A DNA stretch of 6,781 bases from assembly GCF_934643285.1 (NCBI RefSeq), contig NZ_CAKUBT010000038.1, positions 1-6,781 on the forward strand. The letters run 5' to 3'. Position 1 is the stretch's first letter. Every line of letters begins with the position of its first letter. The notes beneath the pieces were generated by a model that saw only the letters and a list, made by a program, of their open reading frames with translations, did not search any database and was not told the DNA's origin. The position numbers were made by a program, and so were the translations under genes. Positions 1-6,781 of the stretch are shown here, one piece after another. Origin of the DNA: an uncultured Ellagibacter sp. GTDB lineage: Bacteria > Actinomycetota > Coriobacteriia > Coriobacteriales > Eggerthellaceae.

Positions 1-31
1 ATGATAGACTGGGAAAATTCCACAGCATCAG

Positions 32-37
32 AAAGGA
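32..37 (+). promoter_or_regulatory. Ribosome binding site of lysA
   Basis: AAAGGA lies 5 nt before the ATG at 43. This is why the start at 43 is preferred over the in-frame ATG at base 1, whose upstream sequence is outside the window. Confidence 0.6.
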
Positions 38-42
38 CAGCT

Positions 43-1398
43 ATGTCTCTCCCAGCATCCGATACCAGCAAGCAGCCCGACAACCTCACCACCATGGATT
101 TGGGCGAGGTTCTTCCCCGCACGGCCGAGGTTCGCGATAACCACCTGTTCATCGGCGGCGTCGACATGGTGAAGCTCGCGCGTGAGGAAGGCACCGCGCT
201 CTACGTGTTCGACGAGGCCGACCTTCGTTGGCGCATGGAAACCTACCGCGAGGCGTTCCGCTCGCGCTACGAGAACTCCGACGTCATCTACGCATCGAAG
301 GCGTTTCTGAACAAGGAAGTCGTGCGCATTGTGAACGAGGAGGGCCTCTGCCTCGACGTGTCGGGCGGCGGAGAGCTCGCCTGCGCCCAGATGGCGGGCT
401 TCCCGATGGAGCGCGTCTTCGTGCACGGCAACAACAAGACGCCCGCTGAGCTGCGCGAAGCCATCTCCGCAGGTGTTGGCCGTATCGTGGTCGACAGCCG
501 CATCGAGCTTGCCCGCGTGTCTGAAATCGCCGGCGAACTCGGCGTCGAGCAGGCCATCTACATGCGCATCACGCCCGGCGTCGAGGCCGACACGCACGAG
601 TACATCCGCACGGGCTGCGAGGACTCCAAGTTCGGCTTCACCATGCTCGACGACTTCGCGTTCAAGTGCGTGAAGGACGCCATCGAGGCCCCCAACGTGA
701 AGCTTGTCGGCTTCCACTGCCATATCGGCTCGCAGATCTTCGCGCTCCATTCGTTCCGCGAGGCGGCGCAGGTCATGATCGAGTTCATCGCGCGCGTCCA
801 GAAGGAATACGGCATCGAGATCCCCGAGCTCGACCTGGGCGGCGGTCTGGGCGTGGCCTACCTCGCGACCGACAAGCCCTCCTCGATCGAGGACTTCGCG
901 GAATGCACGACGCGTGCCGTCAAGGATTTCTGCGCCGAATACGGCGTGCCTGAGCCGCGCATTCTCGTCGAGCCTGGTCGCAGCCTTGTCGCCAACGCCG
1001 GCGTCACGCTCTACACCGTGGGCATTCTTAAAACCCTGCCCGGCATCCGCAAGTACGTCGCCATCGACGGCGGCATGTCCGACAACATCCGCACGGCGCT
1101 CTACCACGCCGACTACGAGCCCGTGATCGCCAACAAGGCGGGCGAGCCGCGCACGGAAATCGTCACACTGTGCGGCAAGCACTGCGAAAGCGGCGACGCG
1201 GTCGTCATCGACATGCCCATCCAGCATCCGGAAATCGGTGACATCGCGTGCGTGTTCACAACGGGCGCGTACTGCTCTACCATGTCTAGCAACTACAATG
1301 GCCAGCCCAAGCCGGCGGTAGTGTTCGTGAAAGATGGTGTCGCCCGCGTCGTCACGCGCCGCGAGACCTACGCCGACCTCTACGCCCGCGACATCTAG
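43..1398 (+). CDS. lysA: Diaminopimelate decarboxylase (LysA)
   Basis: Cytoplasmic PLP enzyme that decarboxylates meso-diaminopimelate to L-lysine, the last step of lysine synthesis. It reads as a complete fold-III decarboxylase of 451 residues, slightly longer than the usual ~420 because of a ~30-residue leader. Numbered from Met at 43: the PLP lysine is K86 in YASKAF; HIGSQ is at 227-231; the phosphate-binding GGGLG is at 266-270; EPGRS is at 310-314; CESGD, with the cysteine that acts across the dimer, is at 381-385; and GAY is at 408-410. All expected active-site motifs are intact, and the CES motif favours diaminopimelate over ornithine/arginine or carboxynorspermidine relatives. The frame is open to base 1, but the ATG at 43 has a good ribosome binding site and the ATG at 1 has none visible. 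The Met at 94 is a second alternative. The gene is the first visible member of an operon with hom. Confidence 0.96.
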   Translation: MSLPASDTSKQPDNLTTMDLGEVLPRTAEVRDNHLFIGGVDMVKLAREEGTALYVFDEADLRWRMETYREAFRSRYENSDVIYASKAFLNKEVVRIVNEEGLCLDVSGGGELACAQMAGFPMERVFVHGNNKTPAELREAISAGVGRIVVDSRIELARVSEIAGELGVEQAIYMRITPGVEADTHEYIRTGCEDSKFGFTMLDDFAFKCVKDAIEAPNVKLVGFHCHIGSQIFALHSFREAAQVMIEFIARVQKEYGIEIPELDLGGGLGVAYLATDKPSSIEDFAECTTRAVKDFCAEYGVPEPRILVEPGRSLVANAGVTLYTVGILKTLPGIRKYVAIDGGMSDNIRTALYHADYEPVIANKAGEPRTEIVTLCGKHCESGDAVVIDMPIQHPEIGDIACVFTTGAYCSTMSSNYNGQPKPAVVFVKDGVARVVTRRETYADLYARDI

Positions 1399-1402
1399 GA
1401 GG
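1397..1402 (+). promoter_or_regulatory. Ribosome binding site of hom, overlapping the lysA stop
   Basis: A perfect AGGAGG starts at the second base of the lysA TAG stop codon and sits 5 nt before the hom ATG. A ribosome finishing lysA covers this site, so translation of the two genes is probably coupled (inference from spacing). Confidence 0.85.
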
Positions 1403-1407
1403 ACCTT

Positions 1408-2691
<1,284 letters not shown>

Positions 2692-3044
2692 CGCACCGCG
2701 TTTGGCTCGCGGTTGGTTTGCGCCGCGTTTGGAGCTACTTGCTGTTTTTGCTTGGGAAAACGAAGACCCGTCCAGGTCATGGGCGGGTCTGTTTGCGTCT
2801 GGCGCCCTTTGGCCTGAACCCGGTTGTCAACCTGCCCGTGCTCCCGCCCGTCAGTCTGAGCACGCGGTGCATTTCGCGCCCGTGTAACGCGTGTGCTTCT
2901 GTTCGATTTCGCCTTGATTTCCAGATGTTTGAAGCTTTGCTAACGCCCCTCGCGTTCATTCGATTGCGTTCTTTGCGTCCTACCATGCAAGACGTGCAAA
3001 TGGTTTGAAATGCGCATACGCGTTTGACGAGGAAGAAAGGGCGA
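2692..3044 (+). other. Intergenic region between hom and the aminotransferase gene
   Basis: About 350 nt without a gene I can support. It holds the hom terminator hairpin (2764-2790), a 10-bp direct repeat CCGCGTTTGG at 2696-2705 and 2723-2732, and an 8-bp palindrome ATGCGCAT at 3010-3017 shortly before the next gene. The promoter for the aminotransferase gene should lie here, after 2797. I looked for -35/-10 pairs with 16-18 nt spacing and found only poor matches, so none is called. Short open frames in this stretch begin with TTG, lack ribosome binding sites and show no recognisable protein. Confidence 0.6.
2764..2797 (+). terminator. Probable intrinsic terminator of the lysA-hom operon
   Basis: A 10-bp stem, AGACCCGTCC (2764-2773) with GGGCGGGTCT (2781-2790), contains one T-G wobble and closes a 7-nt loop. 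It starts 72 nt after the hom stop and has an A-rich stretch just before it. The downstream T tract is short and broken (GTTTGCG), so termination may be partial. Confidence 0.65.
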
Positions 3045-4388
3045 ATGATGGGCACTTCGGAAGATTGCGGCATCCTTGAGTCGAACAGTTTCAATATGGG
3101 CAACCTCGATACGCTCGGCGGCGAGCTGCACGATTTGGTTGAGCGCCGCCGCGTGCTGGGGCCGTGTTACCGCTTGTTCTACCAGAAGCCGCTTCACCTG
3201 GTGCGCGGACAAGGAACGCGCCTGTTCGACGCCGATGGCGAGGAATACCTCGACATGTACAACAACATCCCGTCGATGGGACACAGCAATCCTGTGGTCA
3301 CCGAGGCGGTTATCAAGCAGTTGCAGCTGCTCAATACGCACACACGTTACGTGCACGAGAATATCCTGAACTATGCGGAGGACCTGCTGTCCACCATGCC
3401 GGACGAAATCAACCGCATCATGTTCATGTGCTCAGGGTCCGAAGCAAATGACCTGGCCGTCCGTTGCGCGCAGCTCTTTACCGGCGGTGAGGGCGTCATT
3501 GTGACGGGGGAGGCCTACCACGGGAACACGGCGCTGATCTCCGGGCTGTCGCCGTCGATCGGCAAGAGCGTCGCCATGAGCCGCACCATGCGCATGATTC
3601 CCTCGCCCGACTCGTTCCGTTTGGGGACCGAAGACCTTGGCCCGTGGATGTGCGAGCAGATTTCCCTGCAAATTGCCGACATGCGCCGCCACGGCATCAA
3701 ATTCGCTGGCGTGCTCTTCGACGACATCTTCTCCTCCGATGGCGTTATCCCGGGCGCTCGTGGCTTCCTGAAATCAGTCGTTGACCTGGTACATCGCGAG
3801 GGCGGCCTCTATATTGCCGACGAGGTGCAGCCCGGATTCTGCCGCACGGGCGATGCGTTCTGGGGCTTCGCGCGCCATGGCATCGTGCCCGATATCGTGA
3901 CGATGGGCAAACCCATGGCTAACGGCATCCCGTGTTCCGCCATGGCGATTCGCGCCGACGTGCTCGACGCATTTGCCGACAACAACCCGTACTTCAACAC
4001 GTTCGCGGGCAATCCCGTGTCGATGGCGGCGGCTCAGGCGGTGCTCGATTACATTCGTGAAAACGACATCCTCGCTCATACCTATGACATGGGGGAGAAG
4101 TTGCGTGCCGCCATACACGATGTGGCAGCACGCCGTCCTCGTCTTGCCGACGTGCGCGGCGCCGGTTTGTTCTGCGGCGTCGAGGTGGTGAAGCCCGGTA
4201 CTCAGGAAGCCGATCGCCCGTTCGCCGTGTCGCTCATCGAGCAGCTTCGCGAAAACCACGTGCTCATCTCTTTGTGCGGCCCGTACGGCAACGTGCTGAA
4301 GGTTCGCCCGCCGCTGGTGTTCAACGACGCCGACCTCGACTTTTTCGCCAGCGCACTGGAAGCATCGCTCGATCAGCTGGAGAATTAG
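3045..4388 (+). CDS. Class III PLP aminotransferase, AGXT2 / ethanolamine-phosphate phospho-lyase-like
   Basis: A complete fold-I class III aminotransferase of 447 residues, the usual length. Numbered from the ATG at 3045: GSEAND at 131-136 binds the cofactor phosphate; Y158-H159 (AYHGN) is the aromatic residue that stacks on PLP; DEVQ at 259-262 holds the pyridine-nitrogen aspartate and the following glutamine; K289 in MGKPMANG is the Schiff-base lysine; T319 in NTFAGNP is the phosphate threonine from the partner subunit. The N-terminal RGQGTRLFDADGEEYLD region, the LNTHTRYVHENI segment and the C-terminal LRENHVLIS and LKVRPPL segments recall alanine-glyoxylate aminotransferase 2 and ethanolamine-phosphate phospho-lyase more than ornithine or GABA enzymes (from memory, no alignment run). 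Substrate is not determined; beta-alanine-type amines and phosphoethanolamine are both possible. The start could also be the ATG at 3048 (GAAAGGG spaced 6 nt) or, less likely, a TTG at 3024. It is probably monocistronic, converging on the hydrolase gene. Confidence 0.93.
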   Translation: MMGTSEDCGILESNSFNMGNLDTLGGELHDLVERRRVLGPCYRLFYQKPLHLVRGQGTRLFDADGEEYLDMYNNIPSMGHSNPVVTEAVIKQLQLLNTHTRYVHENILNYAEDLLSTMPDEINRIMFMCSGSEANDLAVRCAQLFTGGEGVIVTGEAYHGNTALISGLSPSIGKSVAMSRTMRMIPSPDSFRLGTEDLGPWMCEQISLQIADMRRHGIKFAGVLFDDIFSSDGVIPGARGFLKSVVDLVHREGGLYIADEVQPGFCRTGDAFWGFARHGIVPDIVTMGKPMANGIPCSAMAIRADVLDAFADNNPYFNTFAGNPVSMAAAQAVLDYIRENDILAHTYDMGEKLRAAIHDVAARRPRLADVRGAGLFCGVEVVKPGTQEADRPFAVSLIEQLRENHVLISLCGPYGNVLKVRPPLVFNDADLDFFASALEASLDQLEN

Positions 4389-4411
4389 AAGAAAGATCGC
4401 GGGCGAGAGAG

Positions 4412-4441
4412 CCTGGGGCATCGAGATGGTGCCCCAGGTTT
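4412..4441 (+). terminator. Probable terminator of the aminotransferase gene, in the convergent gap
   Basis: A perfect 9-bp stem, CCTGGGGCA (4412-4420) with TGCCCCAGG (4430-4438), closes a 9-nt loop 23 nt after the aminotransferase stop and is followed by only TTT. On the minus strand it would be followed by a C/T-rich stretch, so it may also slow transcription coming from the hydrolase gene. I see no other good hairpin in the 169-nt gap that could end the hydrolase transcript. Confidence 0.65.
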
Positions 4442-4557
4442 GCGGCCAGAGTGCCTCGCCGAGCGCTTCTTAGCGGAAAGCTTTGGGAAACTGCCTGGTG
4501 ATTGGCTGGGTGGAAGATTTTCGGGTGGGCGTCTTGATCGGCGTCTACCCGCATTTT

Positions 4558-5814
4558 TTATGCCAAGCCGCCTTGGCGAAGCGCTTCCTGCAACACCTCG
4601 ACGAGCACCCTTACGCCGTTGGAGAGGTCCTCGGGCTTGGTGAATTCATTGGGCGAGTGCGCGCTGCTGCCGACGCTTGGCACGAACAGAAGCGTGCTGG
4701 GCACGGCGGCGGCAAGGGCTACGGCGTCGTGCCCGCATACCGTTTTCGTGCGGATGCAGCTGAGGCCGCATGCGGCTGCGGCGTGCTCGATGAGGGCTAC
4801 GCCGCTTTCGGGAAACGTCATCGCCTGGCGAACTTCGGTGCCGACGATTGCGATTGCCGTGCCCGACTGCGCCTCGATCGTGGCGAAAGAGGCGGCGAGT
4901 TCATTGGCCGCCTCGCGGGCACACGCTTCACTTTCTGCACGAACCTCCAGGTGAAGCTGACATTTCGACGTCACGATATTCGGCGAATGCGGAAACAAAC
5001 GCACCTTGGTGACCGACGTGCGAACTTCGGTGCCGCGACGTGCGAAGTCATCGGCGAGCTTGCGCGCGGCAACGGTGAGCAGCGCCATGCCGTAGAGCGC
5101 ATCCTTGCGCAGGTGCATGGGGGTCGATCCCGTGTGGGACTGCTCGCCGTCGATATCCACATCCATTTTCACGGCGCTCCAGTTGCCGGTGACCGCCCCG
5201 ATGTTTACGCCCGCTGTCTCAAGTTCGGGACCTTGCTCGACGTGCAGCTCAAAGTAGGCGGCAGCTTGCGGCGGCGTTTCGGTTCCCTTCCAGCCGCTTT
5301 TGCGGAGCGCGTCGCCGAAGCTTGTGCCGCCTAAGTCCTTCGCCTGCTCGATGTCGGAAAGCCGCAGCGCGCCCGTGAACACGCGACTGCCCATGAGACT
5401 CGGCTCGAAGCGCGCGCCTTCTTCGTTTGTCCAGTCGACCACGGCAAGGTTCGTCGCTGGGGCAAGCGCTCCGCTTCGCACGCGCGCATCGATTGCCTGT
5501 GCCGCCGCCAACGCGGCCACCACACCGTACGCCCCGTCGTATACGCCGCCGTTTTCCTGGCTGTCCAGATGCGACCCGCACAGTATGTAGGGCGCGTCAT
5601 CGTCCCAGGTGAACAGGCCGAAAATGTTTCCGACGCCATCGATGCGCACTTCGGCGCCGGCTTTGCGCAGCTGCTTGACAAACCACGTGCGATGCGCGCT
5701 GTCGTCGGGGGTGAGCGCCATGCGATCGGTTCCGCCGTTCGGCTTGCGGCCGATTGTCATCGACTCGGCGAATAGCTCGGAGAAATGCTGTGTGGCGGAA
5801 AGAGGTTGGTTCAT
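4558..5814 (-). CDS. M20-family Zn-dependent amidohydrolase (N-carbamoyl-L-amino-acid hydrolase / beta-ureidopropionase / allantoate amidohydrolase group)
   Basis: A cytoplasmic dimetal hydrolase that splits a carbamoyl or ureido amide, releasing an amino acid with CO2 and ammonia, or acting on allantoate. At 418 residues it matches the family length. Expected metal ligands are present: H82 in GSHLDS, D93 in GGVYDGAYG, E131/E132 in NEEG, H191 in ELHVEQGP and H386 in AHSPNE. H227 in HTGSTPM belongs to the dimerisation-domain site, and GHDA lies at 361-364. The GSHLDSQ...GG.YDG.YGV pattern leans to the carbamoylase/beta-ureidopropionase side, but substrate cannot be fixed from sequence. The start is the ATG at 5814 because GAGGAG precedes it by 6 nt; the frame stays open to 5922, but that 36-residue extension (basic and Thr-rich) looks like leader DNA. 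It converges with the aminotransferase and lies downstream of a same-strand symporter, separated by 218 nt and a hairpin, so it probably has its own promoter. Confidence 0.92.
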   Translation of the reverse strand: MNQPLSATQHFSELFAESMTIGRKPNGGTDRMALTPDDSAHRTWFVKQLRKAGAEVRIDGVGNIFGLFTWDDDAPYILCGSHLDSQENGGVYDGAYGVVAALAAAQAIDARVRSGALAPATNLAVVDWTNEEGARFEPSLMGSRVFTGALRLSDIEQAKDLGGTSFGDALRKSGWKGTETPPQAAAYFELHVEQGPELETAGVNIGAVTGNWSAVKMDVDIDGEQSHTGSTPMHLRKDALYGMALLTVAARKLADDFARRGTEVRTSVTKVRLFPHSPNIVTSKCQLHLEVRAESEACAREAANELAASFATIEAQSGTAIAIVGTEVRQAMTFPESGVALIEHAAAACGLSCIRTKTVCGHDAVALAAAVPSTLLFVPSVGSSAHSPNEFTKPEDLSNGVRVLVEVLQEALRQGGLA

Positions 5815-5820
5815 GGGGGT

Positions 5821-5826
5821 CTCCTC
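5821..5826 (-). promoter_or_regulatory. Ribosome binding site of the amidohydrolase gene
   Basis: The minus strand reads GAGGAG here, 6 nt before the ATG at 5814. It decides the start against longer in-frame alternatives. Confidence 0.8.
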
Positions 5827-5913
5827 GTGGGTGTTGGGCTCGGTAGTTGTCGTCTGGCAGCGCCGCCTCGCCTTGATCGGCTGTGTCAGATGCTTGGCGG
5901 TCGTTGCCGATTT

Positions 5914-5959
5914 TGGCCGCAACCCCTTGGCGCCAGCGATTCCTTAGCAGTTGCGGCCA
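5914..5959. repeat. 10-bp perfect inverted repeat with central palindrome
   Basis: TGGCCGCAAC (5914-5923) and GTTGCGGCCA (5950-5959) are exact reverse complements separated by 26 nt. The spacer holds the 8-bp palindrome TGGCGCCA (5928-5935). It lies 100-145 nt upstream of the amidohydrolase start. It could be a regulator binding site for that gene or a stem in a leader or small RNA; nothing in the sequence decides between these. Confidence 0.6.
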
Positions 5960-6002
5960 GGCAAAACGAAGGCTGCGGAGCGTTTTGCCCCGCAGCCTTT
6001 TT
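5960..6002 (-). terminator. Terminator-like hairpin after the symporter gene, with interleaved second stem
   Basis: A perfect 10-bp stem, AAGGCTGCGG (5969-5978) with CCGCAGCCTT (5990-5999), begins 33 nt after the symporter stop codon. On the minus strand it is followed by TTCGTTTTG, a usable though broken T tract; on the plus strand it is followed by an uninterrupted T run (5998-6002), so it can work in both directions. A second perfect 9-bp pair, GGCAAAACG (5960-5968) with CGTTTTGCC (5981-5989), is interleaved with the first, so the two stems either exclude each other or form a pseudoknot. Confidence 0.7.
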
Positions 6003-6032
6003 ACGATAGGGGGAATCGATTTCGCAAGGTGC

Positions 6033-6781
6033 CTACGAAGCGCTCGCCTCTGCGGGTGCGCCGCCGGATCTTGCGCAACTTGCGACCGCGGCTTCGCGCA
6101 GCGAGGAGGCGGCGGTTGCGATGCTTGCCACCTTGCTTGCGGCTAAGCCCTCGGGCTCGTTTTCGGCCATTGCGGTTGCAGCGGTCTCTTCGCAGGTCGT
6201 AACGCTCGCGGCGGTTCCGCATGCGACGCCCTCGCCTTCTGCCACGCTCGCCATGCCCGGAACTGCGGCGCCGACGGTGACGGTGCCGCGGCGGCCACCT
6301 CGGGCAATATCGAACAGCTCGTCAACGCGGGTGCGCTCGGCGTCGGGGGTTTTGGTCAGGAGCGACACGGTCACGTACACGAGCAGGTTCACGAACAGGG
6401 CGACCACGCCGCCAGTGATGCTGCCGAGCGCGGGGATGTCGTCGGGGAAGGCGATGGTCAGCCCGGCGGCGACGACGAAGCCCGCGATCATGCCGGCCAG
6501 CGCGCCGTTCTTGTTGCCGAACTTGAAGAAGATGCCGAGGAACAGCGGCACGGAAATCTGGACAACGGCCTGGTAGGAAATCTGCGCGAGCAGCTGCAGG
6601 CGGTCCATGCCGTTGGTGAAGTAGGCGAGCACGGCGGCCAGCGCGATGAACAGCATCATGCTTGCCTTCGAGATGACCGTCTTCTGCGCGTCGGTCAGCT
6701 CCACCTTGCTGCCGACGATGTCGTTGGCGATCTGCGTGCCGGCGGCTTGGACGCTGCCGTCGATGTGGCCGATCGAGCCGG
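6033..6781 (-). CDS. Sodium:solute symporter family transporter, C-terminal part (5' end outside window)
   Basis: An inner-membrane sodium-coupled importer of the SSS family; 248 residues are visible and the N-terminal half lies beyond base 6781. Four hydrophobic segments can be read, at about residues 35-55, 62-85, 91-112 and 119-142 of the visible part, matching the last helices of the family. Loop and helix features such as the ISYQAVVQISVPLFLGIFF helix and NKNGALAGMIAG fit SSS C-termini. The solute (proline, pantothenate, another organic acid or amino acid) cannot be assigned from this half. After the last helix comes a charged stretch and then a tail of about 83 residues rich in Ala, Ser, Thr and Glu with three cysteines, longer than I would expect for this family. 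The gene ends with TAG at 6033 and a hairpin follows. A GTG at 6704 is an internal codon, not the start, since the frame continues upstream with family-like sequence. Confidence 0.88.
   Translation of the reverse strand, partial: GSIGHIDGSVQAAGTQIANDIVGSKVELTDAQKTVISKASMMLFIALAAVLAYFTNGMDRLQLLAQISYQAVVQISVPLFLGIFFKFGNKNGALAGMIAGFVVAAGLTIAFPDDIPALGSITGGVVALFVNLLVYVTVSLLTKTPDAERTRVDELFDIARGGRRGTVTVGAAVPGMASVAEGEGVACGTAASVTTCEETAATAMAENEPEGLAASKVASIATAASSLREAAVASCARSGGAPAEASAS

Noticed and set aside
1..42. Upstream in-frame ATG start for lysA at base 1
   Set aside because: It would add 14 residues with no family similarity, and a good ribosome binding site sits just before the ATG at 43.
2930..2990. 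Possible promoter for the aminotransferase gene
   Set aside because: The best -35/-10 combinations match the consensus at only about half the positions, so calling one would be guesswork.
2702..3008. Short plus-strand open frames between hom and the aminotransferase gene
   Set aside because: They start with TTG, overlap the terminator hairpin, have no ribosome binding site and give low-complexity proteins unlike any family I know.
4527..4558. Possible terminator for the hydrolase gene formed by CGGGT/ACCCG near 4527-4551
   Set aside because: Only 5 bp can pair; the GGCGTC copies between them are direct, not inverted, repeats, so no stable stem forms.
4483..5334. A 283-codon plus-strand open frame antisense to the amidohydrolase
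   Set aside because: It is a GC-driven shadow frame; the minus-strand gene has all metal ligands and motifs in place.
5815..5922. N-terminal extension of the amidohydrolase by 36 residues
   Set aside because: The extension does not resemble the family N-terminus, whereas the ATG at 5814 has GAGGAG 6 nt upstream and gives the standard length.

Overview
The window is high-GC bacterial DNA with five protein genes and no RNA gene, mobile element or CRISPR array that I can see. Strong purine-rich ribosome binding sites, a diaminopimelate-type lysine pathway and high GC in third codon positions suggest an actinobacterial lineage. My impression from the proteins is Coriobacteriia/Eggerthellales, but there is no taxonomic marker here, so this is a weak inference.

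Left part (1-2800, plus strand): a two-gene aspartate-family operon, lysA (diaminopimelate decarboxylase, last step of lysine synthesis) followed after 9 nt by hom (homoserine dehydrogenase with a C-terminal ACT domain, the branch step to threonine and methionine). The hom ribosome binding site begins inside the lysA stop codon. A 10-bp hairpin closes the unit. A gap of about 350 nt without a convincing gene follows.

Middle (3045-5814): a class III PLP aminotransferase on the plus strand, most like the AGXT2 / ethanolamine-phosphate phospho-lyase branch, faces a convergent M20-family zinc amidohydrolase on the minus strand (N-carbamoyl-amino-acid hydrolase / beta-ureidopropionase / allantoate amidohydrolase group). 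A 9-bp hairpin lies between their ends.

Right (5815-6781): a 218-nt gap holding an unusually dense set of perfect inverted repeats, two of them interleaved, and then the 3' part of a sodium:solute symporter gene on the minus strand that runs off the window. The visible end of the symporter carries a long Ala/Ser/Thr-rich tail after its last membrane segment.

The first two genes are ordinary core biosynthesis. The last three could form a small catabolic set (import, release of an amino acid from a ureido or related compound, transamination), but this rests on family membership and adjacency only. The feature least explained by ordinary annotation is the structured intergenic DNA at 5914-6002.
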